DNA of 64,000 nt from Chryseobacterium gotjawalense (lineage in GTDB: Bacteria > Bacteroidota > Bacteroidia > Flavobacteriales > Weeksellaceae), in contig NZ_CP124855.1 in assembly GCF_030012525.1 (NCBI RefSeq), forward strand, positions 496,001-560,000, read 5' to 3'. Both the position numbers and the translations under genes were made by a program. Each line of letters begins with the position of its first letter. The first letter of the stretch is position 1. Of the stretch, positions 33,556 through 41,741 are shown piece after piece. The notes beneath the pieces are model-generated. The model was not told the DNA's origin. It saw only the letters and a list, made by a program, of their open reading frames with translations, and did no database searches.

Positions 33556-34260
33556 ATGAATTTTAATAAATTGATCTTATTATTTCTTCTGTTTTTCGGA
33601 CTTCATGCAAATGCACAACAGGAATTAACAACGCTAAAACCGATAAGTCAATACCCGCCTGAACTTCTTAAAACAGATGAATTTGGAATTAAATACTACT
33701 ACGACGCAAAGCAGAAGGCAAGGATTTACGAAATAAACGGAGAGAATGTCGTTGTGATGGATGAACTTATCTTAAAAGGTAAGCCTCGGTTTAACAACCA
33801 ACTTGACCAAAATTATTACTATTTTCTTAATAAGAAACTGAACCGGGTTTATCCTCTCTTTTTAACTGCCTTAGAACAGTATGAAGATATTCAGGCAGAG
33901 ATGCAGAATCTTGATAAAAATTCGCAGAGAAAATATGTGAATGAAAGGCAAAAAGATTTGGCGGATCAATATGAATTGCAATTGCGTGATTTAACAACGA
34001 CCGAAGGACGTATCTTTGCCAAATTGATGAACCGAGCCACAGGCAAGACCGTTTTTGAAATCGTGAAAGAACTTCGCGGCGGTTGGAGCGCCTTTTGGTG
34101 GAACGTAAAAGGGAATATCGCTGATGTCAGTTTGAAAGACCCTTACGACCCACATGCAGATAGAACTGATGAATTTTTAGAATCATTGCTGCAAAGTAAT
34201 TGGAATAGCGGATATTTGCAACCTTATCCTGGGTATCTTACCTTTAAAATTAAAAAATAA
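33556..34260 (+). CDS. DUF4294-domain exported protein
   Basis: A 234-residue protein with a signal peptide (LLFLLFFGLHANAQ). The mature part has the DUF4294 pattern: VVMDELILKGKPRF, then YYFLNKKLNRVYPLFLTAL and a helical region rich in Q, D and R (NSQRKYVNERQKDL). The family is restricted to Bacteroidota and has no assigned function. It is followed one base later by the S1/P1 nuclease gene, so the two are translated from one transcript, suggesting a shared envelope role. Confidence 0.85.
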   Translation: MNFNKLILLFLLFFGLHANAQQELTTLKPISQYPPELLKTDEFGIKYYYDAKQKARIYEINGENVVVMDELILKGKPRFNNQLDQNYYYFLNKKLNRVYPLFLTALEQYEDIQAEMQNLDKNSQRKYVNERQKDLADQYELQLRDLTTTEGRIFAKLMNRATGKTVFEIVKELRGGWSAFWWNVKGNIADVSLKDPYDPHADRTDEFLESLLQSNWNSGYLQPYPGYLTFKIKK

Positions 34261-34261
34261 T

Positions 34262-35053
34262 ATGAACAGAATTTTACAAAACTCAGTATTACTACTGGCT
34301 TTATTGAGTTTTAATTTCGGTTATTCATGGGGAACAACCGGTCACAGAGTAATTGCAGAAATCGCAGAAAATCATCTTTCGGGGAAAGCAAAAAGAAGTT
34401 TAAAGAAAATCATTGGTACAGAAAAATTAGCCTATTGGGCAAACTGGCCAGACGACATTAAATCTGACACTACCGGAGTTTGGAAGCCTGCAGAGCAATG
34501 GCATTATGTAAATGTGGCTCCTCAATCGGCCATACAACCATTTACAGAGGCTTTAAAAGCACAAAAAGGACCGAATATTTATACGCAGATCAAAATTCTT
34601 TCGGAGCAGATCAAAGACAAAAAAACATCAGCTCAAGATCGGGAAATTGCACTGAGGTTTCTTATTCATTTAGTTGGAGACGCTGCTCAGCCGCTTCATG
34701 TCGGCCGCTTAGAAGATTTGGGAGGGAATAAAATCAAAGTGAATTACTTTGGAGCTCCAACCAATTTACATTCTCTGTGGGATTCTAAAATGGTTGATTT
34801 TCAAAAATACAGTTATACAGAATTTGCAAGAGTGTTGGATGTGAAGACCAAAGAAGAAAACAAGTCCATTCAATTGGGAACTTTAGAAGATTGGCTCTTT
34901 GACAGTCATCGGCAAGCAAACAGGATTTACGCCAATTCCATACCAGATGCTAATTATTCCTATGATTATAATTATAAATTTGAACCTTTGGTGGAGCGTC
35001 AATTATTATATGGTGGTTTGCGCTTAGCAAAAATTTTGAACGAAATTTTATAG
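34262..35053 (+). CDS. Secreted S1/P1-type zinc nuclease
   Basis: A 263-residue single-strand nuclease and 3'-nucleotidase. Cleavage of the signal peptide after FGYS would expose a Trp (WGTTGHRV), whose amino group is the first zinc ligand in this family. Remaining ligands are in ANWPDDIK, QWHYVNV, FLIHLVGDAAQPLHVG and NLHSLWDS, completing a trinuclear zinc site. It likely scavenges nucleotides outside the cytoplasm. It overlaps the convergent NUDIX gene by 6 nt. Confidence 0.93.
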   Translation: MNRILQNSVLLLALLSFNFGYSWGTTGHRVIAEIAENHLSGKAKRSLKKIIGTEKLAYWANWPDDIKSDTTGVWKPAEQWHYVNVAPQSAIQPFTEALKAQKGPNIYTQIKILSEQIKDKKTSAQDREIALRFLIHLVGDAAQPLHVGRLEDLGGNKIKVNYFGAPTNLHSLWDSKMVDFQKYSYTEFARVLDVKTKEENKSIQLGTLEDWLFDSHRQANRIYANSIPDANYSYDYNYKFEPLVERQLLYGGLRLAKILNEIL

Positions 35054-35464
35054 AAGTTTCTTCTTCAAAACATCAAAAACAATTTTATCTATTGGTAAAA
35101 GAAATGGGTTTTCTTCAGTATTGAGGGAAACCCATTCTGTTTTCTCGATACACGGATCCATAATAAGCAATTCATTTTCATCCACCATTTCAGCAAGATA
35201 ATAAATGCTCAGAAGTTGATCATTATCTCGAAATTTAGACACCAGAAAATCTTCTTGAGTATACAAATGTTCTATGTTTTTCACTGTGATATTCAGCTCC
35301 TCTTCCAGTTCTCTTTCCAGACATTCCAGAACACTTTCGCCAAATTCCAAACCGCCGCCGGGGAATTTCATGAGGTGCTCGCCAACGTATTCTTCGTGCA
35401 GCGCAAGGACTTTTCCATTTTTCATAATGGTTGCATACACTCGGACATTAACTTTATCAATCAT
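35048..35464 (-). CDS. NUDIX hydrolase
   Basis: A 138-residue NUDIX enzyme. The Nudix box reads GGLEFGESVLECLERELEEE, with the metal-binding glutamates in place. The substrate, a nucleoside diphosphate derivative, cannot be deduced from sequence. It begins with the strand VNVRVYATIMKNGKVLALHE. Its 3' end overlaps the convergent S1/P1 nuclease gene by 6 nt. It lies 57 nt downstream of the mnmD stop on the same strand. Confidence 0.9.
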   Translation of the reverse strand: MIDKVNVRVYATIMKNGKVLALHEEYVGEHLMKFPGGGLEFGESVLECLERELEEELNITVKNIEHLYTQEDFLVSKFRDNDQLLSIYYLAEMVDENELLIMDPCIEKTEWVSLNTEENPFLLPIDKIVFDVLKKKLL

Positions 35465-35521
35465 ATTGGTATTTTAGTTTTTTTTGGAACAATCACAAAG
35501 TTAGCAATTTTTCATTTATCT

Positions 35522-36196
35522 TTAATTCTTGATAGCGTTGATCATTTCCCGTTTTCCAGGAGGTCCGGCTTTTTTTTCAACATTAAAATCGAGTTCCTTC
35601 AAAATACGGCGAACACTGCCTTTAGAAGAATAGGTAGTAAGAAGACCACCCGGTTTCATCGTATTTGCAACCATTTCAAAAAGCGGTTTTTCCCATAGAT
35701 CGGGTTGAACTCGTGCTCCAAAACAATCAAAATAAACCAGATCTATTTCAGGAAGGTCCAGATTTTTAATTTCAAAAAAATCACAGTGATATTTGGTTAA
35801 GAAAAATTGAGGAAGGATTTCAATGGTTTCGTTCCAATTACCGGCGTGTATTTTTCGGTAAATTTCCGCCATTTCTGTTTTATGAAAAATAGATCCATAA
35901 TCCAGTTCGTTAACTTCCCGTTCATTTATGGGATATTTTTCAAGCGTGAAATAATGAATAACATGACTTTTGTCAGTTTTCAAAAACTCATCAATTGTAA
36001 CCAAAACATTAAGTCCTGTACCAAAACCGAGTTCTAAAATATTAATATCACAATTTTTAATTAAATTAAATCCATTATCGATAAACACGTGTTGAGCTTC
36101 CTGCAAAGCACCATGGTGTGAATGATAGTTTTCGTTTAAGTTACTGATATATAATGTTTTACTTCCATCTGAAGTGGTTTTTATTTCTCGTTCCAT
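35522..36196 (-). CDS. mnmD: tRNA 5-methylaminomethyl-2-thiouridine methyltransferase (MnmD)
   Basis: A 224-residue SAM-dependent methyltransferase that finishes the mnm5s2U34 modification in tRNA wobble positions. The family signature YHSHHGALQEAQHVFI, the SAM loop ILELGFGTGLNVLV, and the segment DLVYFDCFGARVQPDLWEKP are clear. It lacks the MnmC1 oxidase domain that E. coli fuses to it, matching the stand-alone MnmD form. ATG 36196 (MEREIKTTSDGS) is preferred over an upstream codon at 36211. Divergent from ilvE. Confidence 0.88.
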   Translation of the reverse strand: MEREIKTTSDGSKTLYISNLNENYHSHHGALQEAQHVFIDNGFNLIKNCDINILELGFGTGLNVLVTIDEFLKTDKSHVIHYFTLEKYPINEREVNELDYGSIFHKTEMAEIYRKIHAGNWNETIEILPQFFLTKYHCDFFEIKNLDLPEIDLVYFDCFGARVQPDLWEKPLFEMVANTMKPGGLLTTYSSKGSVRRILKELDFNVEKKAGPPGKREMINAIKN

Positions 36197-36226
36197 GATA
36201 TTTTTTTTCAAAATTAATTTAAAATT

Positions 36227-36255
36227 TTGATATTTAAAAAATTATATTAAATTTG
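36227..36255 (+). promoter_or_regulatory. Promoter of ilvE
   Basis: TTG (36227-36229) and TAAATTTG (36248-36255) are spaced by 18 nt; ATG follows 25 nt later. Confidence 0.65.
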
Positions 36256-36280
36256 TAGAACATCAACAAAAAATTAAAAT

Positions 36281-37342
36281 ATGATAATTCAAAAATCTAC
36301 TGCTCCGAGAATATCCGAATTTGATCCAGAGAATTTTTCTTTTGGAAACATGTTTACCGATCACATGGTTATTTGTGAATATGAAGACGGAAAATGGGGT
36401 GAAGTAAAATTGATGCCTTACGGGCCACTTCCTTTTACTCCTGCAATGATGGGGGTTAATTACGGGCAGGCATGTTTCGAAGGAATGAAAGCGTATAAGG
36501 ATAAAGACGGTCAGGTTTTTATTTTCAGACCGGAAAAGAATTTTTCCAGAATCAATAAATCAGCAGGTCGTCTTGCGATGCCAGAAATCCCGGCAGAGGT
36601 TTTTTTAGAAGGATTAAAAGCACTGGTTGATCTAGATCGGGATTGGATTCCATATGGTGAAGGAAATTCTCTGTATATCCGTCCCCTTATTTTCGCTACT
36701 GAAGAAGCTTTAAAAGCCAGAATTTCTAATAAATATATGTTTGCAATTGTAGCTACTCCTGCAAAAAGTTATTATTCGGAACCTGTTTCAGTGAAAATTT
36801 CTGATTACTATTCAAGATCTGCCAACGGTGGAGTAGGTTTTGCCAAAGCTGCCGGAAATTATGCAGCATCTTTTTACCCGACGCAGTTGGCAAATGAAGA
36901 AGGATATGAGCAAATCATCTGGACGGATGATTCTACCCACGAATACTTCGAAGAAAGTGGAACGATGAACGTTTTCGTTAGAATTAATGACACGATTTAT
37001 ACACCACCAACTTCCGAGAAAATATTGGATGGCGTTACCAGAGACAGTTTTATTCAGTTAGCAAATAAAAGAGGTATTGAATTAAAAGTAGAACCTATTT
37101 CTGTAAAATCTGTAATAGAAGCTCACAAAAATGGCTCTTTAAAAGAAGTTTGGGGAGTGGGAACTGCTGTTGTAACCACCCTTTTCAAAGCAATCGGATA
37201 CCAAGGTGAAAAATTAGAATTGCCACAATTAACTTTAGAGGAAAGTTTTGCGTTAACGCTTCAAAAAGATTTAGTTGATCTTCAAACAAATGTTGCCGAA
37301 GATCCTTTTGGATGGAGAGTTTTAGTAGAAAAAAGCATCTAA
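36281..37342 (+). CDS. ilvE: Branched-chain amino acid aminotransferase
   Basis: A 353-residue fold-type IV PLP aminotransferase that makes or degrades Leu, Ile and Val. The segment NYGQACFEGMKAYKD and the PLP lysine in GFAKAAGNYAAS are typical, as are FEESGTMNVFV and VWGVGTAVVTT near the cofactor phosphate. The long form of about 350 residues is closer to eukaryotic and Gram-positive BCATs than to E. coli IlvE. It has a well-formed promoter and a terminator, so it is monocistronic. Confidence 0.95.
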   Translation: MIIQKSTAPRISEFDPENFSFGNMFTDHMVICEYEDGKWGEVKLMPYGPLPFTPAMMGVNYGQACFEGMKAYKDKDGQVFIFRPEKNFSRINKSAGRLAMPEIPAEVFLEGLKALVDLDRDWIPYGEGNSLYIRPLIFATEEALKARISNKYMFAIVATPAKSYYSEPVSVKISDYYSRSANGGVGFAKAAGNYAASFYPTQLANEEGYEQIIWTDDSTHEYFEESGTMNVFVRINDTIYTPPTSEKILDGVTRDSFIQLANKRGIELKVEPISVKSVIEAHKNGSLKEVWGVGTAVVTTLFKAIGYQGEKLELPQLTLEESFALTLQKDLVDLQTNVAEDPFGWRVLVEKSI

Positions 37343-37376
37343 AAAACTTTAGCGTTTTATTAAAAATAGCAATTAA

Positions 37377-37407
37377 AAACCGGGAATAATTTTTTCCCGG
37401 TTTTTTC
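37377..37407 (+). terminator. Terminator after ilvE
   Basis: AAACCGGGA and TCCCGGTTT pair around a short AT loop and run into T's. Confidence 0.85.
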
Positions 37408-37432
37408 ATTTTTTAATCTAATTCGAAATGCT

Positions 37433-37440
37433 TATTTTCG
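37433..37440 (+). promoter_or_regulatory. -7-like box of the isomerase pair
   Basis: TATTTTCG, one mismatch from consensus, lies 11 nt before ATG 37452 and overlaps the longer in-frame start, which is therefore rejected. Confidence 0.45.
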
Positions 37441-37451
37441 CAAAAGTTTTT

Positions 37452-37961
37452 ATGAAAAAAATAATCGTACTTTGTTCTTTGATCTTGATCGGCTGTGTAA
37501 AGCATGCACCTGCTCATCCTCCTGTTGGTGGAATTTTAAGTCAGAAAGATTTAGATATTTCTAAAAACAGGTCCAAAAATCTGAATCTGATTGAAAGAAC
37601 TCAAATTGAGGACTGGATAAAAAATCAAGACGAAGCGTTTTATCCGATGACCATGAACTATTGGGTGAATGATAAAGACCTCCGGCATCAAAAGCGAAAA
37701 GAGAATGGTGAAATGATTTCTTACCAATATGATATTTACGATTTCGATTTGGTGAAATTATATGAAAATCCTGTTCAAAATAAAAATAAAATTTTTGGCC
37801 ATTTTGAAGAACTAAAACCGGTGGAAGATGCGCTGAGATACATGGAGAAAAATCAGGAAGTTACCCTTTTGATTCCTTCGGCACTGGGTTTTGGAACCTA
37901 TGGCGATAATGATCAGATTTCAAATGATATGCCTTTAATAATTAAATTAAAAGTACTTTAA
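37452..37961 (+). CDS. FKBP-type prolyl isomerase lipoprotein, GldI-like
   Basis: A 169-residue lipoprotein: the signal peptide MKKIIVLCSLILIGC ends at the lipid-modified Cys. The C-terminal segment VEDALRYMEKNQEVTLLIPSALGFGTYGDND carries the FKBP pattern, though the domain is short and its N-terminal half is diverged. This layout resembles GldI, the gliding-motility isomerase of Flavobacteriia, or a relative. Fold assignment is good; a motility role is inference, since no other gld gene is in the window. The next gene is a cyclophilin-FKBP fusion 15 nt away. Confidence 0.75.
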   Translation: MKKIIVLCSLILIGCVKHAPAHPPVGGILSQKDLDISKNRSKNLNLIERTQIEDWIKNQDEAFYPMTMNYWVNDKDLRHQKRKENGEMISYQYDIYDFDLVKLYENPVQNKNKIFGHFEELKPVEDALRYMEKNQEVTLLIPSALGFGTYGDNDQISNDMPLIIKLKVL

Positions 37962-37976
37962 AACATATTGCTATTT

Positions 37977-39101
37977 ATGCTAAAAAAGAATTTACTAATC
38001 GCGATAGCAGCGATTTCGATAACAAGTTGCACCCCAATTTATAAAAAAATGAACGTAGACAAAGAAACTTACGCAGGTCTGAAAGAAGGACTTTATGCCA
38101 ATTTCCAAACTTCAAAAGGAAATATGATCGTGAAACTGGAAGACAAAAATGCACCTGTTACGGTTGCAAATTTTGTTGGTTTAGCTGAAGGAAAAATTGA
38201 TAACACTGCAAAAGCGAAAGGGGTTCCTTTTTATGACGGAACTATTTTCCACAGAGTAATCAAAGATTTTATGATTCAGGGAGGTGATCCTAAAGGAACA
38301 GGAATGGGCGACCCGGGTTATAAATTCGATGACGAAAAAAATGACCTTCAGCACACCGGAAAAGGAATTCTGTCCATGGCAAATTCAGGACCGAATACCA
38401 ATGGTTCCCAGTTTTTCATTACAGAAATTGCTACACCTTGGTTAGACGGTAAACACACGATTTTTGGTGAAGTTGTGAATGGTATTGAAGTTATTGACAC
38501 GATTGCCAATGTAGAAAAAGGCGCACAGGACAAACCTAAAACTGATGTAGTTTTAGAAAAAGTGGCGATTTTCTCTAAAGGTGATGAATACAAAAATTAT
38601 GATGCTGCCAAAATCTTTACTGAAGGAAAAGCAAAAATCAAAGAGAATAATAAAGCCATCCTTGAAAAAATAGAAGCTGACAAAAAAAAGAAAGCCGAAG
38701 AATTTGCAGCCAATCAGCAAAAATTAGTTGATGATTTAAAAGCAACGATGCAGGCAACTCCTTCCGGATTGTACTATAAAATAACTCAAACAACTGAAGG
38801 CAAGAAAGCTAATGTTGGTGATGCTGTTTCTGTGCATTATGCCGGTAAATTAGTTGACGGAAATGAATTCGACTCTTCATTTAAAAGAAATGAACCAATT
38901 GAAATTTCAATTGGAGTAGGACAGGTAATTAAAGGTTGGGACGAAGGTATTCTTCTGTTAAAAGAAGGAGAATCTGCAACTCTGCTTATTCCGTCAGAAC
39001 TTGGTTATGGAGCTCGCGGCGCGGGAGGTGTTATCCCACCAAATGCCTGGTTAATCTTCGATGTACAATTGGTAAAAGTGAACACCACTTTAACAAAATA
39101 A
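37977..39101 (+). CDS. Dual cyclophilin-FKBP peptidyl-prolyl isomerase lipoprotein
   Basis: A 374-residue lipoprotein (lipobox ITSC). Residues about 30-195 are a cyclophilin (FHRVIKDFMIQGGDPKGTG, SMANSGPNTNGSQFFIT, LDGKHTIFGEV) with the catalytic Arg present. A lysine/glutamate-rich linker, probably coiled coil (ILEKIEADKKKKAEEF), covers about 205-255. Residues about 265-370 are an FKBP (VHYAGKLVDGNEFDSS, VIKGWDEGILLLKEG, LIPSELGYGARGAGG). Both isomerase folds in one chain are rare; a similar protein is known in Flavobacterium. ATG 37977 is preferred to an upstream TTG. Confidence 0.93.
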   Translation: MLKKNLLIAIAAISITSCTPIYKKMNVDKETYAGLKEGLYANFQTSKGNMIVKLEDKNAPVTVANFVGLAEGKIDNTAKAKGVPFYDGTIFHRVIKDFMIQGGDPKGTGMGDPGYKFDDEKNDLQHTGKGILSMANSGPNTNGSQFFITEIATPWLDGKHTIFGEVVNGIEVIDTIANVEKGAQDKPKTDVVLEKVAIFSKGDEYKNYDAAKIFTEGKAKIKENNKAILEKIEADKKKKAEEFAANQQKLVDDLKATMQATPSGLYYKITQTTEGKKANVGDAVSVHYAGKLVDGNEFDSSFKRNEPIEISIGVGQVIKGWDEGILLLKEGESATLLIPSELGYGARGAGGVIPPNAWLIFDVQLVKVNTTLTK

Positions 39102-39149
39102 ACTGAAAAAAAACTGGTTGAATTTTATTTTAACCGATTTTAATCCAAC

Positions 39150-39180
39150 AAAGCACTTCAAGAAATTGAGGTGCTTTTTC
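39150..39180 (+). terminator. Terminator after the isomerase pair
   Basis: AAGCACTTCAA and TTGAGGTGCTT pair (one wobble) around GAAA and precede five T's. Confidence 0.75.
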
Positions 39181-39474
39181 TATAGGGCAAGTTGTGAGAG
39201 GTTGGATAAAATTATACAACAATAAGATGATTATTGCGGTATATAAAAAGGAGTAATCACCGATAAACTTTGTGAAATTTTCAAAGTGAAATACCTTTAA
39301 CAAATTAAAAAAAGACTGAAGAAAAGGGCCTTTGTCAACAGAATGTTTGCGAGCCTTATATTGAAAATTTGCATGATGATTAAAAAAGGATGTTTGAATA
39401 ATCATTAGAGCTTAACTATATTGTATTATAAAAAAAAGGGTGTTTTAACTTAGTATATGGGAAATACATTGCCT
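39181..39474. other. Gene-poor spacer with a possible coding remnant
   Basis: No intact gene is present. The plus-strand frame around 39330-39405 reads KKRAFVNRMFASLILKICMM without a start and with stops upstream, which looks like a fragment of a longer protein. Its family was not recognised. A 91-codon open frame on the other strand overlaps it but has no family features. Confidence 0.35.
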
Positions 39475-39482
39475 TATATTTG
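39475..39482 (+). promoter_or_regulatory. -7 box of the candidate ncRNA
   Basis: A perfect TATATTTG, with no coding frame behind it; transcription would start near 39489. Confidence 0.5.
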
Positions 39483-39488
39483 TACCAG

Positions 39489-39596
39489 AAAAATAAGAAA
39501 CATTAGACGAAAATTTATTATCTCATTATTTTAACGCACCGTAAATAACGGAACAGTAGTTAGTAATAAATTTACTTTAATGTGAAGATTTTTTTA
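39489..39596 (+). ncRNA. Candidate structured RNA, 6S-like
   Basis: About 108 nt follow the -7 box. ACATTA (39500-39505) pairs with TAATGT (39578-39583), and AAATTTATTA (39511-39520) pairs perfectly with TAATAAATTT (39564-39573). Between them lies a large asymmetric bubble and an apical hairpin CCGT-AAATA-ACGG (39539-39551). Seven T's at 39589-39595 would end the transcript. Closing stem, central bubble and apical stem are the plan of 6S RNA, and the size is near that of the 6S-Flavo group; that identity is inference. Alternatively it is the leader of a lost gene. Confidence 0.45.
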
Positions 39597-39729
39597 AAGG
39601 GTTAATAATACTTAGTCTTTAAAAATAGGGTAAAAACTACTAACTATCCGCAAACACAAATGATGATTTTTGTTTTCCTCCCGAAAATAAAAAGATGAGT
39701 TAAAAAAACCAAATGAATGAAAAAAAGAG

Positions 39730-39758
39730 AAGGTGCATTGTTACAATGCACCTTTTTG
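39730..39758. terminator. Bidirectional terminator by the channel gene
   Basis: AAGGTGCATTG and CAATGCACCTT form a perfect 11-bp stem around TTA, with T's on the plus side. It ends the channel transcript on the minus strand and any plus-strand transcript from 39489. Confidence 0.75.
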
Positions 39759-40586
39759 TTATACGACTTTCTCGCCGCAAATTTTACAAAATCTTGCATC
39801 ATCATCGATGTCATTATTTCCGCAACGGCTACAGCTTTTGCCAAGTTCCTGACGCTTATTCCGCATTTCTGCAGTAACAATTCCCGTAGGAACTGCAATG
39901 ATGGAATAACCGGCAAGCATCAATAATACAGACAGGAATTTCCCCAGTGGAGTGCCTGGCGAGACATCTCCATAACCCACCGTAGTCACGGTTACAACCG
40001 CCCAATAAACACTTTGCGGGATACTCTCAAAACCTTCTCTGTCGCCTTCAACCATGAACATCATAGAACCTACGATGACAGAAAAGATCATTAGGAATAA
40101 AAGAAATATATAGATTTTTCTGGAACTGTTTTTTAAGGCCGTAACGATGAAGTAACCATCATTCATAAAATCCATTAGATTCAATATTCTAAAAATCCTC
40201 AGCATTCTAAGCATTCGAATAATCAGAAAATATTTGGTAATCGGAATAAATAAACTAAGATAAAAAGGTAAAATCGCCAGAAAATCAATAATTCCAAAAA
40301 AACTGAAAATGTAGTCTTTCTTGTTTTTAATGGTAATTATTCTCAACGCATATTCCACAGTGAAAAAGATGGTAATAATTACTTCTACGATTACAAATAC
40401 CTTGTGGAGTTTTGCATCGAAAATCCGGACGCTTTCCATCATAACGATGAAAGTGCTGAGAAGGATTAAGACCAATAAAAAAATATCAAAAAGTTTACCG
40501 AGTTTCGTGTCAGCTTTGAAAATAATCCGGAACAGTTTACGTTTCCAGCGGATTCGCTCGGGCATATAATTATGTTCTCTTTCCAT
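39759..40586 (-). CDS. Voltage-gated-type potassium channel with C-terminal zinc ribbon
   Basis: A 275-residue six-helix channel. Helices S1-S4 span about residues 20-160 with an arginine-bearing S4 (FLIIRMLRMLRIFRIL). The pore loop has the K+ selectivity filter TVGYGD in SVYWAVVTVTTVGYGDVSP, followed by S6. After S6 comes a short cytosolic tail ending in a four-cysteine ribbon (CSRCGNNDIDDD...FCKICG). The ribbon could sense metal or redox state, which is inferred. ATG 40586 is preferred over 40634, as the latter would leave only 6 nt to the divergent Nif3 gene. Confidence 0.9.
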   Translation of the reverse strand: MEREHNYMPERIRWKRKLFRIIFKADTKLGKLFDIFLLVLILLSTFIVMMESVRIFDAKLHKVFVIVEVIITIFFTVEYALRIITIKNKKDYIFSFFGIIDFLAILPFYLSLFIPITKYFLIIRMLRMLRIFRILNLMDFMNDGYFIVTALKNSSRKIYIFLLFLMIFSVIVGSMMFMVEGDREGFESIPQSVYWAVVTVTTVGYGDVSPGTPLGKFLSVLLMLAGYSIIAVPTGIVTAEMRNKRQELGKSCSRCGNNDIDDDARFCKICGEKVV

Positions 40587-40640
40587 TGCAAGCGGTATTA
40601 TTACAGATTTAATTCTTAAATTCGTTGCAAACATAAGAAA

Positions 40641-41738
40641 ATGACAGTAAATGAAGTGGTTTGTGACCTGAAAAAAATAATTCCCTTATCCCAGGCAGAA
40701 GATTATGACAATGTAGGCTTGCTTTGCGGAAATCCTGACAGAGAGGTTTCCGGAATTTTAGTGTGTCATGATGCGCTGGAAATTGTTGTCGATGAAGCCA
40801 TTGCTAAGAATATCAACTTTATCATTGCCTTTCATCCGATTATTTTTTCAGGTTTAAAATCAATCACCGGCAAAAATTATGTTGAAAAAGCAGTGTTGAA
40901 AGCGCTTGAAAATAAGATTGCCATTTATGCAATTCATACCGCGTTTGATAATGATTACTTTGGCGTGAATTACAGAATCTGTGAAGAACTTGGTCTTAAA
41001 AATCAAAAAGTATTAATGCCGAAAAAGCAAGGTCTTCATCAACTGAATGTTTTCGTACCTCGTGATTTTTCAGAAAAAGTAAAAAATGCTTTATTTGGCG
41101 CAGGTGCTGGAAATATCGGCTTTTACGATGAATGCAGTTTTGCAGTTTCTGGCAGCGGAACTTTCAGGCCAATCGATGGAGCAGAACCATTCTCCGGCAA
41201 AATAGGGATTCGCGAAAATGCGGATGAAGTGATGATTTCGGTAATTTATGAAAGCTATAAAAAAAATCAAATTATTACGGCGATGAAATCTGCACATCCT
41301 TATGAAGAGGTGGCTTATCAAATTATTCAGTTAGAAAATGAAAACCAATTTTTGGGTTTAGGCAGATTTGGTGAGTTTGAAGAAGCGATGGATGAAGACC
41401 AATTCCTGACTTTTGTTAAAGATAAATTTAATTTAAAAGCAATTCGCCATTCTGATTTCGTCAACAAAAAAATCAAGAGAGTCGGCGTTTTAGGCGGGAG
41501 CGGCGCAAGTGGAATCGGTGCGGCAATTTCCCGAAAATGTGACGCCTATTTAACGGGCGACTTAAAATATCATGATTATTTCCAGGGAGACGGGAAAATG
41601 TTGACTTGCGACATCGGTCATTTTGAATCCGAACAATTTGTTACTGAGCATTTGGTTGATATATTATCACAAAAATTCACTATCTTTGCAGTCTCAAAAT
41701 CTACCGAGAAAACCAACCCTGTAAACTATTTTTTATAA
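40641..41738 (+). CDS. Nif3-like dinuclear metal protein (DUF34)
   Basis: A 365-residue protein in two DUF34 halves with an inserted PII/CutA-like domain (about 125-230). Metal ligands lie in FIIAFHPIIF, IHTAFDNDYFG and the C-terminal DIGHFESEQF. The family resembles GTP cyclohydrolase I type 2 by name only; its cellular role is unsettled. The next gene starts 3 nt later and encodes a coiled-coil ribbon protein, a partnership conserved widely in bacteria. Confidence 0.92.
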   Translation: MTVNEVVCDLKKIIPLSQAEDYDNVGLLCGNPDREVSGILVCHDALEIVVDEAIAKNINFIIAFHPIIFSGLKSITGKNYVEKAVLKALENKIAIYAIHTAFDNDYFGVNYRICEELGLKNQKVLMPKKQGLHQLNVFVPRDFSEKVKNALFGAGAGNIGFYDECSFAVSGSGTFRPIDGAEPFSGKIGIRENADEVMISVIYESYKKNQIITAMKSAHPYEEVAYQIIQLENENQFLGLGRFGEFEEAMDEDQFLTFVKDKFNLKAIRHSDFVNKKIKRVGVLGGSGASGIGAAISRKCDAYLTGDLKYHDYFQGDGKMLTCDIGHFESEQFVTEHLVDILSQKFTIFAVSKSTEKTNPVNYFL

Positions 41739-41741
41739 AAT

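Noticed and set aside
39130..39405. A 91-codon minus-strand open frame after the isomerase genes
   Set aside because: It crosses a terminator hairpin and shows no family pattern; the opposite strand looks like the remnant instead.
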